From the NCBI RefSeq assembly GCF_000018285.1, contig NC_009901.1, forward strand, positions 4,711,001 to 4,775,000: DNA of 64,000 nt. Reading direction: 5' to 3'. Shown here in pieces: positions 43,960 to 53,624 of this stretch (its first letter is position 1; the number at the start of each line of letters is the position of its first letter). This stretch comes from Shewanella pealeana ATCC 700345 (lineage in GTDB: Bacteria; Pseudomonadota; Gammaproteobacteria; Enterobacterales; Shewanellaceae). Position numbers and translations under genes: made by a program. The notes under the pieces were generated by a model, which worked only from the letters and a program-made list of their open reading frames with translations, searched no databases and was not told the DNA's origin.

Positions 43960-44981
43960 TAATCCAGCTTGTCCTGTTTATCTTGGGCTGGCTCATCAGT
44001 TTTCTCACTGCCTCTGACGTTGTCTTGACCACTATCATTGCTACTATTTGGGCCATCATTCTTTGATTCAGTCACCGGCTCTTCGGTTTTAGTTTCTGCT
44101 TGAGATTCCGCTAACGCGGTTTCACGGATCAACTTACACTCATGCAGGTACTCAGGTAGTCCTGCGGTTATTTCTGCGCCGACGAGTACGATGACCCAAG
44201 AAACATAGACCCAAACAAACAGGATAGGAATGGTCGCTAAGGCACCATAAATCGCCTCGTAACTGGGGAATTGAGTCACGTAAAAGGCAAAGCCTTTCTT
44301 GCCTAGCTCAAACAGCATGGCTGCGACTAACGCACCTAGCAAGGCATGCAGAAACTTAACCTTTTTAATCGGAACGACCATATACAGGAGCAAGAAGGCG
44401 GCCACTGAAAATAGCATAGGTAAACGCTCTATCAGTATTGGCACCACACCTGAAAGCTCGGTTTCACTAAATAACTTTAATGACACAATATAGGATGTCG
44501 CCACCAAGCTGGCGCCCACGAGTACAGGCCCTAAAGTCAGCACCATCCAATACATGGAAAAAGACACCGCAGCCTGACGCTTCTCTTTGGTGCGCCAAAT
44601 ACTGTTGAGCGCCTTATCGATAGCCGAGATCAGCATCAGTGCCACCACCATTAACGCCACGATCCCCACACTCGTGCCCTTAGATGCGTTAGCGACAAAT
44701 TCATTGATGTAGATCTGCACCGTATCGCCAGCGGCTGGCAGAAAGTTGTCGTAGACAAAACCCTCTAACTTTTCACGAATACCTGAAAATACGGGGAAAG
44801 CGGACAACATAGAAAACATCACAGCCACAATAGGCACCAAAGATAATAAGGTCACATAAGCCAAGTGCCCGGCCTTAATATTGACTTGGTCCTCTTTGAA
44901 GCGACTGAGTAGATGTAAGAAAAATGCCCAAATGCTCAGTAAAAAAGAACGAACCTGATTTATCGCTATCTTATTTTTCAC
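43959..44981 (-). CDS. yihY: YihY/BrkB-family inner-membrane protein
   Basis: 340 residues with about six membrane helices. Family phrases are [36 protein letters not shown] and [18 protein letters not shown]. The old ribonuclease BN label for this family is not supported by its membrane topology. The last 60 residues are a charged Glu/Lys/Ser/Asp-rich tail, probably disordered and cytoplasmic. The order yihY-pip-lipoprotein-dtd-yiiD-like extends the E. coli yihY-dtd-yiiD neighbourhood. Confidence 0.9.
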   Translation of the reverse strand: MKNKIAINQVRSFLLSIWAFFLHLLSRFKEDQVNIKAGHLAYVTLLSLVPIVAVMFSMLSAFPVFSGIREKLEGFVYDNFLPAAGDTVQIYINEFVANASKGTSVGIVALMVVALMLISAIDKALNSIWRTKEKRQAAVSFSMYWMVLTLGPVLVGASLVATSYIVSLKLFSETELSGVVPILIERLPMLFSVAAFLLLYMVVPIKKVKFLHALLGALVAAMLFELGKKGFAFYVTQFPSYEAIYGALATIPILFVWVYVSWVIVLVGAEITAGLPEYLHECKLIRETALAESQAETKTEEPVTESKNDGPNSSNDSGQDNVRGSEKTDEPAQDKQDKLD

Positions 44982-45114
44982 TTGTTACTCTTGATTCTGT
45001 TAAAGTTGGTCTTAATCGGTAATACCAATCAGTATAAGACGATAAATGATCTGCGAATCATTATCTTGGTACAATAAAGCTTATAACCTTCTCTTTACAA
45101 GCATAAGGATTGAA

Positions 45115-45342
45115 ATGATGTCTCAACAAGGATCTGCGGGCAATGTCATTGCCGCTATCGCGAGCTTTTTCTTCGCTGGATTAGGCCAACTCGTTCAGGG
45201 GCGTATACTCGCTGCCATTCTCTTTTGTTTAACCACCTATGCCGCATACGGTATTGCCTCTTTCACGTTAGGCATATTTTTAATTATCGCAATACCTTTA
45301 CACATTTGGTGCATTATTGACGCAGCAAGATACCGTGCGTAG
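45115..45342 (+). CDS. Small two-helix membrane protein (TM2-like)
   Basis: 75 residues from ATG 45115 (or ATG 45118), selected for the AAGGA ribosome site; the longer frame from 45046 has a polar N-terminus without support. Two hydrophobic stretches: VIAAIASFFFAGLGQLVQGR and FTLGIFLIIAIPLHIWCIID, with GLGQLVQG as in TM2-like small proteins. Function unknown. It lies 30 nt before the DUF2959 lipoprotein gene and is probably cotranscribed. Confidence 0.7.
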   Translation: MMSQQGSAGNVIAAIASFFFAGLGQLVQGRILAAILFCLTTYAAYGIASFTLGIFLIIAIPLHIWCIIDAARYRA

Positions 45343-45372
45343 TCACTCACTAAATTTTAGGGATAAAACCAG

Positions 45373-46020
45373 ATGAAAAAATTGATCACCAGCGCCATTG
45401 TTGGCACTAGCCTACTGCTTGGTGGCTGCCAGAGCGCTTATTACGGTGCGATGGAAAAAGTGGGTTATCACAAGCGCGATATCATGGTCGATCGCGTCGA
45501 AGATGCTAAAGAGTCGCAAGAAGAAGCCCAAGAGCAGTTCAGCTCTGCACTGGAAGAGATGCAGGCGCTGCTAAATCATGATGGTGGCGATTTAGAAGGA
45601 GCTTACAACAAAGCAAAAGATGAATATGAGTCGGCGCAAGATGCCGCCGATGATGTCACCAATCGCATCGACAAGGTAGAAGATGTTGCCGAGGCATTAT
45701 TTGACGAGTGGCAAACAGAGATAGGTGAGATCAGCAAAGCCAGCTTGCGTCGTAATAGTGAGTCAAAACTCAAAGAGACTCGCCGTTCATACTCTCAGCT
45801 TGTTAAAAGCATGCGCCGCGCAGAAAGTAAGATGGAACCAGTGCTAACTGCGATGAAAGATAACATGTTGTATCTAAAGCATAACCTTAACGCTCAAGCT
45901 ATTGGGGCGATTAAGGGGGAGTTCGCGAGCCTACAGACTGATATCTCAGGCTTAATCAAAGAGATGAATAAGTCTATTGATGAATCGAACAAGTTTATCG
46001 CTTCGTTAGAAAATAAATAA
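45373..46020 (+). CDS. DUF2959 lipoprotein
   Basis: 215 residues. Signal peptide ending LLLGGC (lipobox). The mature protein is nearly all helical and charged, with long coiled-coil-like segments (for example EDAKESQEEAQEQFSSALEE). The opening YYGAMEKVGYHKRDIMVDRV is the DUF2959 signature. Function unknown; probably periplasm-facing and anchored in the outer membrane (residue +2 is Gln). Confidence 0.85.
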   Translation: MKKLITSAIVGTSLLLGGCQSAYYGAMEKVGYHKRDIMVDRVEDAKESQEEAQEQFSSALEEMQALLNHDGGDLEGAYNKAKDEYESAQDAADDVTNRIDKVEDVAEALFDEWQTEIGEISKASLRRNSESKLKETRRSYSQLVKSMRRAESKMEPVLTAMKDNMLYLKHNLNAQAIGAIKGEFASLQTDISGLIKEMNKSIDESNKFIASLENK

Positions 46021-46036
46021 GCAGCATCTAAAGTGC

Positions 46037-46064
46037 GGTTCCTAAGCGTGAACGCTCAGGAACC
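46037..46064 (+). other. Hairpin after the DUF2959 gene
   Basis: GGTTCCTAAGCG pairs with CGCTCAGGAACC (46037-46048 with 46053-46064, one mismatch), loop TGAA. There is no T-run behind it, so it may be a weak terminator or an mRNA 3' stabiliser. Confidence 0.4.
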
Positions 46065-46203
46065 AAACTTGTGATCTACTGCTGCCTTTTTCCATATCAC
46101 AATTCCATTTTTTGATCTTCTCCACAAGCCGTGTAGCAACTCAGAACTTATTCCCCTTTGCAGTTTCTCAATTATATCAATCATATTTTAACTGACGCTA
46201 TTT

Positions 46204-47418
46204 ATGAGCTTTATTGAATCATTAACTCTTGCCCTAGCGCTGACCTATAGCGTTAGCCTACTTTATTGGAGCGGCAAGAAATGGGGCGCATTCGCCACTG
46301 GCGGGCTCATTACTGGAGCTATTATTTCTAGCCTATATTGGCCTCTCATCGCCGCGCTGGGTATCGCAGTTATCGGTATCGCGATAGGCCGCAAATTCCA
46401 ACCTACAGTTGCCCAAGGTGAATTGCGCGCTAATCATATGCGAGATGGCGTGCAGCACTTGCTCGCCTTATCCATGCTACTGGTTGGCGTACAGTTTACG
46501 GTCAACAGCGCGCTGCTAAAGGCTGGGATAACCCCGTGGCTGATGCGACCCGATGTTGGCGATGCCTTCCTGCCTATTGCTGGCGGTATTGAGATAAAGG
46601 CGATTATCAGCTTGGGAATATGGGACCAAAATCATCCTGCTGCTGCGGTTATGCTAACGGTTGTTTTACTCACAGGCCTACTGTGTAAACGTGCCTTTTG
46701 CGGCTGGGCCTGCCCGTTAGGCTTAGCAGGTGAATATCTGTATAAGCTCAGAAAGCGTTTTATCAAGCAAGAGCTACTCCCTCCAGCTTGGATAGACTGG
46801 CCACTGCGGATGCTCAAATACCTGTTATTGCTGGCCTTGCTATACATTGTCCTCGGTATGCCTACCATGAGTATCCCCGGCTATTTAAACAGTAATTACC
46901 ATAAGATTGCCGATCTTAAGATGGCGCTATTTTTCATCACCCCAGGCTTAGTCACACTTATCTGCTTCGGCATTATTTTGGGTCTAGCAGCCTGGCGTCG
47001 CCAAGGCTTTTGCCGCTATATCTGTCCCTACGGCGCGCTGCTTGGCCTGCTCAGTTTCTTAAGCCCACTTAAGATCCGTCGCAGTACCCAGCACTGCTTA
47101 ATCGAATCAAAAGGCATGAATTGCGACAAGTGCAGCCGCGCCTGCCCGGCTAATATCTCGGTGCATAATCAGATAAACATTCGCTCAGACGAGTGCCAAG
47201 CCTGCATGCGCTGTATATCGGCCTGCCCTAAGAAAGAGGCACTACACTTTAGCACTCGCAACGGCTGGAAACTCTCGGCTCGCGGCCTAACGATTATGTT
47301 ATTCGCCATCATGTTCCTATTGCCGCTTTTCGCTTACCTTGGTGGCTTCTGGCACAGTGAAACACCTGTTGAAGCACGCATGTATTTGATTCAACATCTG
47401 GATAGGATTGGGCATTAA
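46204..47418 (+). CDS. NapH/NosR-like 4Fe-4S membrane protein
   Basis: 404 residues with about eight membrane helices. Two cysteine clusters in the membrane part, KRAFCGWACPLGLAGE and CRYICPYGALLG, are typical of the NapH/NosR/RdxA group. Two ferredoxin-type motifs near the C-terminus (CDKCSRACP and CQACMRCISACP) hold two [4Fe-4S] clusters. Such proteins pass electrons between the quinol pool and periplasmic or maturation partners. No nap or nos genes are nearby, so the partner is not known. Starts with ATG 46204 and no strong ribosome site. A mosaic repeat starts right after the stop codon. Confidence 0.85.
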   Translation: MSFIESLTLALALTYSVSLLYWSGKKWGAFATGGLITGAIISSLYWPLIAALGIAVIGIAIGRKFQPTVAQGELRANHMRDGVQHLLALSMLLVGVQFTVNSALLKAGITPWLMRPDVGDAFLPIAGGIEIKAIISLGIWDQNHPAAAVMLTVVLLTGLLCKRAFCGWACPLGLAGEYLYKLRKRFIKQELLPPAWIDWPLRMLKYLLLLALLYIVLGMPTMSIPGYLNSNYHKIADLKMALFFITPGLVTLICFGIILGLAAWRRQGFCRYICPYGALLGLLSFLSPLKIRRSTQHCLIESKGMNCDKCSRACPANISVHNQINIRSDECQACMRCISACPKKEALHFSTRNGWKLSARGLTIMLFAIMFLLPLFAYLGGFWHSETPVEARMYLIQHLDRIGH

Positions 47419-47680
47419 TGGAAGGTTCTAGGAATAGAAGGTTCTAGGCCCTAGGAAAAGCAGGGAAAGGCTAAGACGATAATAGCCGAACGGCCTGCGG
47501 CCTAGAGAACGTGACTACGTCACTTACGGAGCGCTGCGCTTAGGAAAAAGATGGGAAAGGTAAAGAAAGGTCCTAGGTGCTAGGGAAAGCTAAGACGGGA
47601 AAGTATATTTTGCAGTAGCTTGGGCTTTAGCCCGTCCTCGAAGCGCAGCGCCCTAGGAGCTAGGTACTTCTTTTAAAGCT
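47419..47680 (+). repeat. CCTAGG-rich mosaic repeat, copy 3 (after the Fe-S protein gene)
   Basis: Starts at the base after the stop codon with GGAAGGTTCTAGG and repeats that word. It has CCCTAGG and GGTCCTAGG words, the hairpins GGCCTGCGGCC (47492-47502) and GTGACTACGTCAC (47511-47523), the core CTTACGGAGCGCTGCGCTTA, then AAAGATGGGAAAGG, and near its end AGCCCGTCCTCGAAGCGCAG. Block order matches copies 1 and 2. A REP-like GGGCTTTAGCCC hairpin lies at about 47628-47639. Confidence 0.75.
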
Positions 47681-47711
47681 AAGGAAAGGCCCGCCCATGG
47701 ATGGGCAGGCT
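47680..47711 (-). terminator. Probable terminator of pdxY
   Basis: GCC-C-GCCCAT pairs with ATGGGC-A-GGC (47689-47710) with a 2-nt loop and one mismatch. On the minus strand it is followed by CTTTCCTT, a modest T-rich tail, about 45 nt downstream of pdxY. Confidence 0.5.
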
Positions 47712-47753
47712 CATTACATTCCGCCTATTAATTTCTATACGAATAAACTTGAA

Positions 47754-48617
47754 TTAGTTAACTCGTTTAGCCTGCTGCTTAATTGTCGGTGATGCTATGG
47801 CATCTTGAGCGGCGATTAATTGCAGCTCATAAGCGCCTTGGTTAAAGGTCTCCAATAACACGGCGTCGACTGAGGCATTAGTGCGCTCAAAGGCGTCTAC
47901 CGGGCTAAAACCTGCTTGCAGGTTAGCTAACATCAAGCCACTGATTAAATCACCGACGCCCACAGGTTGTTTTTCAAATTCATATAAAGGACGCGAGACT
48001 AAGTAACTGCCTGTCTTTGTCACCAGCAGCATCTCAAACTGTTCTTGGCAAGTGGCGGCCTTAGCAAGGTGCTTCACCACTACCATCTCAAGCCCTTTTT
48101 CTAGCAAGCATTCACAAGCGTTAATCACTTCATCGAGATTATGCAGTTCTGTATCCGTTAATGTCTCAAGCTCTAACAGGTTAGGCGCTATAATGTCGGC
48201 TGCAGCCAAAGCTTGAGTTTTTAAGAACTCCTGTACACCGGGCGACACAATACAACCTTTTTCAGGGTGGCCCATTACCGGATCGCAAAAATAGATAGCA
48301 TGCGGGTTAAGCGCTTTCATCTTTTTCACGGCTGCCGTGATTTCAATGCCTTGCTCTGCGCTACCGAGATAACCACTGAGTAAAGCATCGCAGGTCTGTA
48401 GCTGACCAATATTATCTAGGCCCTGTACCAACTCAGTGATCTGACCCGCAGGCATGATCATCCCCGCCCATCCTTGTGCGTACTGAGTATGGTTAGAGAA
48501 CTGCACCGTATTAATCGGCCAAACCTCCATACCAAGACGACGCATAGGGAATACGGCACTACTGTTGCCAGCACAGCCAAATACCACATGGGATTGAATG
48601 GATAAAATCCGCTTCAT
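47754..48617 (-). CDS. pdxY: Pyridoxal kinase
   Basis: 287 residues, the same length as E. coli PdxY. It phosphorylates pyridoxal to PLP in the salvage pathway. The N-terminus [20 protein letters not shown] and [11 protein letters not shown] bind the substrate. YFCDPVMGH and the anion-hole phrase [14 protein letters not shown] (with the catalytic Asp) are ribokinase-family marks. Monocistronic, minus strand, bordered by a terminator-like hairpin. Confidence 0.95.
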   Translation of the reverse strand: MKRILSIQSHVVFGCAGNSSAVFPMRRLGMEVWPINTVQFSNHTQYAQGWAGMIMPAGQITELVQGLDNIGQLQTCDALLSGYLGSAEQGIEITAAVKKMKALNPHAIYFCDPVMGHPEKGCIVSPGVQEFLKTQALAAADIIAPNLLELETLTDTELHNLDEVINACECLLEKGLEMVVVKHLAKAATCQEQFEMLLVTKTGSYLVSRPLYEFEKQPVGVGDLISGLMLANLQAGFSPVDAFERTNASVDAVLLETFNQGAYELQLIAAQDAIASPTIKQQAKRVN

Positions 48618-48833
48618 TGGTCACTACCTTTAATTTTATTAGCGATGTTGATTGAGGGTGCTCTATTGCCGTTTATTGACAGCTAGCAGAGATTTTTAAC
48701 GATTATACCAATTAGGCTAAATTAGTATTCTCAAACTTAATCAACCTGTGAGCTATTACACTGATATTTGTACTGGGATTTACACTGAAAGTAGGCAATA
48801 GCCAACCAGAGACGCAATATGGGGTTACTTGAG

Positions 48834-48868
48834 GCATAAAAAAGCCCTTAAGAATTAATTAAGGGCTT
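48834..48868 (-). terminator. Intrinsic terminator of the DsbI-like gene
   Basis: 10-bp stem AAGCCCTTAA/TTAAGGGCTT (48842-48851 with 48859-48868). On the minus strand it is followed by a T6 run. It is 38 nt past the stop codon. Confidence 0.88.
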
Positions 48869-48906
48869 GGTATTCTCAAAGCAATTTATTGCATTGCTTT
48901 AAATGA

Positions 48907-50361
48907 TTAATGCTGAACTTGGTAGAAGTTAACTCGGTTATTACCTTCCGCCGCATCTAACACAGCAAACTTATCACCCAGTAATGTCATTGCTTGTGGG
49001 TTATTAAGCCCTACGACATCGCTTGCTGCAACAACAGTATTAGTCTCTAAATTCATGGTTAGCAGTTGCTGGCCAGAATGGCTTAACAAGTAAGCTTTAT
49101 CATCGATAACACTAATGCCAGTCACATTTGGATAAACCTGAGTATCAATGCTAATGATTGCTTCGCTGTTTAGCTCATAATCTTTACCGCTTAGACGTGA
49201 AACAACAAAGTTATTGCGCTGCTCATCTGGTAACGTGACCATTAGATACTCTTGAGTTTGAGCATCCCAACCTACGTCGGCAACATAGTTATACTTGGCA
49301 CGTACAGTGGCAAAGCGACTGCGTTTAAGCTCACGAACCCCGTCAGTTCCTTCGATGAATCGTCCGTAAGTATCATCAAACTTCACACTTGGGTCGTATT
49401 CAACACGCACAAAACTCTTATGATCGGCAGTCACTAAGACTGATGTTTGACCGTCAAAAGTCACACCTGCAAGGTTAGATATTTCAGCAGAGAATGCCGC
49501 ATCAATCTGCACCTTAGCCAAAATTTCAGTCAGCTCAGCATTCAGGAAATAAACCCAGTTATTACTGGTAACCACTGCAAATAGTTGGCTTTGAGGATTA
49601 TAGCTAATGCCTGTTGCTAGACCGAAGATATCAGCTGGCAAAGTAACACTCTCAAGCGCTGTTAACTCGCCGTTAGCCGTCACTTTAGTCGCATCATCCT
49701 TTGTCATAGCCGCAAAGTCAGGCTTCTCGATTGAGTAAGCACCACGAGCCGATAGCTTTGACAGTGTTGGCCAATTAGCCGTAGACCAGATCGTTTTATT
49801 CGAATCGAAGGTCATACGCACAGGATCGCTTTGGCCGATATATGGGAATGGACCAGTCTGGGTAAATGCCTGAACGATATTAAAACAAATAATGACCAAG
49901 AATACGTTAACCGTTACCTTGTTCAGCAAGCTCCACTCACTGCTGTCACTCTTCTCAACTAGCTTGTCGCCTTGTAGCAACATTAGTACGCCAGCGAACA
50001 GTAAGATAATCGCAAACACTACGATCACCCAAACATAGGTGTGTACGCCAAAAATGGCCGGACCAAAGCCTTGGCCAATATCACGAAGAATATGTGCAGA
50101 GCTATGACGGTAACCCGCCCACAAGCCGTACACAGCAGTAATGATTAGCGCGCCAATATACTTAGGCTTTAAACCGTAACGCATGATAAAAATCGCGATC
50201 AGCGATACTAGCACCATAGCTGTACGCTCTTGCCAACAAAGGATACATGGCGTGTCACCCATACCAAAACCTAAGATGATACAGGCGATACCGACTGGTA
50301 AGGCTATCAGCGCTAAAGCCGCTAATGATACAACTCTGTTTAACGTTAATTCATTCATCAT
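48907..50361 (-). CDS. dsbI: DsbI-type thiol oxidoreductase with C-terminal propeller-like domain
   Basis: 484 residues in two parts. The first about 170 form a five-helix DsbB-like membrane domain with the redox motif C39-ILC-42 in DTPCILCWQERTA. The second periplasmic cysteine pair of classical DsbB is absent: the only other cysteines, C27 and C159, are inside membrane helices. Residues about 175-484 are a periplasmic beta-rich domain with repeated blade-like segments (GISYNPQSQLFAVVTSNN, AGVTFDGQTSVLVT, TGISVIDDKAYLLS). This layout matches DsbI proteins of epsilonproteobacteria, where a small accessory protein is encoded upstream, as here. It would link quinones to a thiol partner; the partner is not known. 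Confidence 0.82.
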   Translation of the reverse strand: MMNELTLNRVVSLAALALIALPVGIACIILGFGMGDTPCILCWQERTAMVLVSLIAIFIMRYGLKPKYIGALIITAVYGLWAGYRHSSAHILRDIGQGFGPAIFGVHTYVWVIVVFAIILLFAGVLMLLQGDKLVEKSDSSEWSLLNKVTVNVFLVIICFNIVQAFTQTGPFPYIGQSDPVRMTFDSNKTIWSTANWPTLSKLSARGAYSIEKPDFAAMTKDDATKVTANGELTALESVTLPADIFGLATGISYNPQSQLFAVVTSNNWVYFLNAELTEILAKVQIDAAFSAEISNLAGVTFDGQTSVLVTADHKSFVRVEYDPSVKFDDTYGRFIEGTDGVRELKRSRFATVRAKYNYVADVGWDAQTQEYLMVTLPDEQRNNFVVSRLSGKDYELNSEAIISIDTQVYPNVTGISVIDDKAYLLSHSGQQLLTMNLETNTVVAASDVVGLNNPQAMTLLGDKFAVLDAAEGNNRVNFYQVQH

Positions 50362-50368
50362 CGTGTTC

Positions 50369-50536
50369 TCACAAGTTACCGGCAGGGACTAACATGCCCC
50401 AAGTGGCTATCAACCAAATACCCATGCTCATTAAAATGCTCAGAGCTAAAAAAATATGCGCCATTTTTTGTTTGTGAGGTTTAAAGGCAACCAAGAAACA
50501 AGCAATAAAAATTAGGCAAAAAAGTAGAAATTCCAC
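50369..50536 (-). CDS. 55-aa two-helix membrane protein upstream of dsbI (Dba/DUF5993-like)
   Basis: A short gene starting GTG (50536) with an excellent GGAG ribosome site six bases upstream, ending TGA at 50369, seven bases before the DsbI-like start. The product begins MEFLLFCLIFIACFLVAFKP and has two hydrophobic helices separated by KPHKQK; the second holds LALSILMSMGIWLIATW. Spacing and orientation indicate translational coupling. Small membrane proteins beside DsbI/DsbB genes are known (Dba in Campylobacter; DUF5993 families). Assignment to either is by position, length and topology only. Confidence 0.75.
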   Translation of the reverse strand: MEFLLFCLIFIACFLVAFKPHKQKMAHIFLALSILMSMGIWLIATWGMLVPAGNL

Positions 50537-51143
50537 AACTTTCTCCAATAGAGTCCACTAGAACTCAATTCAAAAATGCACTTAGCAATAAATATGTCTG
50601 CGGCAATAAGTGCCAAAAATAGCAGCGCAGAGGTGCAGGTCCACTTGCTACTAAAGCACGGACTAAATTACGGCAAATCAAATTTAAAAAATGTGTCGCA
50701 ACCGCCATACCCAAAAATGAGTATTAGTGCATTCTTATTTTTGCAAACTAGCTTCATTTATTGCTGAATTAGTGAGATTTAACGCGCTAAGCTACTGCTC
50801 TACCTAAGCAATATTCACACTCTGCAATTAGTTGTGAGCTGAAGCTGAAAGCACCGATTAATGCGATTTAAAGCCATATATTAAATGTTCTATATGATCA
50901 CTAATGGTGTGGTAAATACGGGGTTGTGTAGCAACAAAGTAGTGCTCGATAGGAAGAGGAGCCTCATGGGTTGAGGCTATTCAATTGTAGAGATTAGCGC
51001 GATTATCACAGCCTAAAAACTCTCCGTAGAGCTGACAAATGAGTGAACTATATTCAAGTCGAACCATGGCTATGTCGGCGCTTTAGCACTGATATCACAT
51101 TGAAAAATTTGGCTTTAACGAAAACACCCACAAGCTATATAAC
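50537..51143. other. Long intergenic region between typA and the dsbI operon
   Basis: About 600 nt with the promoter of the dsbI operon at its left end. It holds a hairpin AGCCTCA/TGAGGCT near 50969-50987 and little else. One 63-codon plus-strand frame (50576-50767) has no ribosome site or protein-like composition. A small RNA cannot be excluded. Confidence 0.35.
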
Positions 51144-51183
51144 AAAAAGGCCCTGAACACTTACATGTTCAGGGCCTTTTTAA
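51144..51183 (-). terminator. Intrinsic terminator of typA
   Basis: A perfect 16-bp stem, AAAAAGGCCCTGAACA (51144-51159) with TGTTCAGGGCCTTTTT (51166-51181), loop of 6. T-runs on both strands make it potentially bidirectional. It is 40 nt downstream of the typA stop. Confidence 0.95.
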
Positions 51184-51220
51184 TACTTAACCCATTAAGG
51201 GTTGAAGCTAAACGCGGTCA

Positions 51221-53032
51221 TTACTTACGGTTATGACGCTTACGCTCGTTTTCAGTCAAGAAACGCTTACGAACACGGATGTTCAGTGGCGTTACTTCTA
51301 CTAATTCGTCATCATCGATGAACTCAAGAGCTTGCTCAAGTGTCATTTCGATATGCGGAGTTAGTACTTGAGCTTCGTCAGTACCAGATGCACGCATGTT
51401 AGTTAGCTGCTTACCTTTCAAACAGTTAACTGTTAGGTCGTTAGCACGTGCGTGAAGACCAACTACTTGGCCTTCGTATACTTCTGTAGCGTGAGTAATA
51501 AACAGACGACCACGCTCTTGTAGACCGAATAGTGCGAATGTTAGTGCTTTACCAGTAGCGTTAGAGATCAATACGCCACGAGCACGTTGACCAATGTCAC
51601 CACCTTTCAATGGACCGTAATGGTCGAATGAATGGTAAATTAGACCAGTACCAGAAGTCGCTGTCATGAACTCAGTTTGGAAACCGATTAGACCACGGCT
51701 AGGGATAACGAAATCGATACGTACACGACCCTTACCGTCTAACTGCATGTCCTTCATGTCACCCTTACGGATACCAAGCTTCTCGATCACTGCACCTTGA
51801 TGTTCTTCTTGAACGTCAACAGTTAGTGTTTCGAACGGCTCACACATCTCGCCATCGATCTCTTTAACGATAACTTCTGGACGAGATACAGCTAGCTCGT
51901 AACCTTCACGACGCATGTTTTCAATCAAGATTGAAAGGTGAAGTTCACCACGGCCTGATACGCGGAAACGATCTGGGCTGTCAGTTTCTTCAACGCGCAA
52001 TGCTACGTTGTGTACTAGTTCTTGCTGTAGACGCTCAAGGATATTACGTGAAGTCACGTACTTACCTTCTTTACCAGCGAACGGAGAAGTGTTCACCTGG
52101 AAAGTCATGGTTAGTGTTGGCTCATCAACAGACAATGGAGGTAGCGCTTCTACGTTAGTAGTTGCACAAACAGTGTCAGAAATTAGCAACTGGCCAAGAC
52201 CAGTAATCGCAACGATGTCACCAGCAGTTGCATCAGAAACTTCATGACGCTCAAGGCCCATGTAACCTAATACTTGACCGATTTTACCGTTACGCTTCTT
52301 GCCGTCAGCGCCAAGAATAGTCACTTGTTGGTTAGTTTTAACACTACCACGCTTGATGCGGCCAATACCGATAACACCCACGTATGAGTTGTAGTCGATT
52401 TGCGAAATTTGCATCTGGAAATCACCTTCAGCATCAGCATCTGGTGAAGAAACTTTTTCAACGATCGTTTCGAATAGCGGCGTCATGTCAGCGCTAACTT
52501 CGTCTGGATCTAATGTAGCAAAACCGTTTAGCGCAGAAGCATAAACGATTGGGAAATCTAGTTGCTCATCGGTAGCGCCTAGGTTGTCGAACAAGTCAAA
52601 TACTTGGTCAATAACCCAATCTGGACGTGCGCCTGGACGGTCAATCTTGTTGATAACAACGATTGGCTTTAGACCTTGAGCGAAAGCTTTCTTAGTCACG
52701 AAGCGAGTCTGTGGCATTGGACCATCAACTGCGTCAACTAGTAGTAATACTGAGTCAACCATAGATAGAACACGCTCTACCTCACCACCGAAATCGGCGT
52801 GACCAGGGGTATCAACGATGTTGATACGGTAATCGTTCCACTTGATGGCAGTGTTCTTGGCCAGAATCGTGATACCACGTTCCTTTTCAAGATCATTTGA
52901 ATCCATCACCCGCTCAGTGGCTTCTCCTCGAGACTCAAGGGTTCCTGACTGCGCCAGCAACTTATCAACCAAGGTAGTCTTACCATGGTCAACGTGTGCA
53001 ATAATGGCGATGTTACGTAAATTCTCTAACAC
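51221..53032 (-). CDS. typA: Ribosome-associated GTPase TypA/BipA
   Basis: 603 residues from the GTG at 53032, which has an AGAGGT ribosome site and gives the conserved start (M)[19 protein letters not shown]. The in-frame ATG at 53080 would add 16 non-conserved residues. GTPase motifs: G1 [10 protein letters not shown]3 DTPGHADF and G4 [10 protein letters not shown], followed by EF-G-like domains II, III and V, and a TypA-specific C-terminal domain ([20 protein letters not shown]). It binds the ribosome and supports assembly and growth under stress or cold. Single gene with a strong terminator. Confidence 0.96.
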   Translation of the reverse strand: MLENLRNIAIIAHVDHGKTTLVDKLLAQSGTLESRGEATERVMDSNDLEKERGITILAKNTAIKWNDYRINIVDTPGHADFGGEVERVLSMVDSVLLLVDAVDGPMPQTRFVTKKAFAQGLKPIVVINKIDRPGARPDWVIDQVFDLFDNLGATDEQLDFPIVYASALNGFATLDPDEVSADMTPLFETIVEKVSSPDADAEGDFQMQISQIDYNSYVGVIGIGRIKRGSVKTNQQVTILGADGKKRNGKIGQVLGYMGLERHEVSDATAGDIVAITGLGQLLISDTVCATTNVEALPPLSVDEPTLTMTFQVNTSPFAGKEGKYVTSRNILERLQQELVHNVALRVEETDSPDRFRVSGRGELHLSILIENMRREGYELAVSRPEVIVKEIDGEMCEPFETLTVDVQEEHQGAVIEKLGIRKGDMKDMQLDGKGRVRIDFVIPSRGLIGFQTEFMTATSGTGLIYHSFDHYGPLKGGDIGQRARGVLISNATGKALTFALFGLQERGRLFITHATEVYEGQVVGLHARANDLTVNCLKGKQLTNMRASGTDEAQVLTPHIEMTLEQALEFIDDDELVEVTPLNIRVRKRFLTENERKRHNRK

Positions 53033-53522
53033 GGCTAAACCTCTTACCATCGGTATAAAATATAGGGGGGTTACTGACAACGACTAAAACCAATCTAGTA
53101 TAGTAGTTGCAATAAAAAGCGTGACATTCTACTCTAGCTCGGCGGTATCTCACAGGATTATTTTTAACCAATCGTTAAAAATAACTCTTTCGTATTCTTT
53201 TTTTTCGCCTTAACGCTCGCTTTTTATTCACTTTTTTATACTTTAGCTGTGTGACACTAGTTAGTATCTACTCCCTGGGTAAATTCAATTTTTCGCTAGT
53301 TTTAACCATGCTTAGCCAGATTTCATGGCCTATATTGACTGTAATTAAGTCCAATTCCACACTGTCTTTAATCTCAATAACACTTATCGAAAATCCGATG
53401 TTATTTCCTTGACTTACACCCTATAAAATTGGCCATTCCTTAGTTATTCTGTTTGCCAGTAAAAAGCGTGAGACCAAAGTGTATTCGAATAAGGTAGCTC
53501 GCTATTGCACTGATATGACGCG

Positions 53523-53561
53523 TGCACCATATAGATCCACAGAGCGCACCAAAATGGTGCG
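53523..53561 (+). promoter_or_regulatory. NtrC enhancer sites of glnA
   Basis: CGCACCAAAATGGTGCG (53545-53561) is a perfect 7-bp inverted repeat with a 3-nt centre, very near the known NtrC consensus (TGCACCA...TGGTGCA). A second half-type site TGCACCATATAGATCC starts at 53523. They lie 64 and about 90 nt upstream of the -24 element. Confidence 0.75.
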
Positions 53562-53624
53562 GCAATGATATCTCCAACAAGAGATAAAATTAACTACTCC
53601 ATATTATTCAGTAAGTTAAATTAT

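Noticed and set aside
43959..44981. Ribonuclease BN (rbn) label for the YihY-like gene
   Set aside because: The protein is an integral membrane protein without nuclease motifs; the old label came from a misassignment.
50576..50767. 63-codon plus-strand frame upstream of typA's terminator region
   Set aside because: No ribosome site, composition unlike a protein, and the flanking region is AT-rich regulatory DNA.
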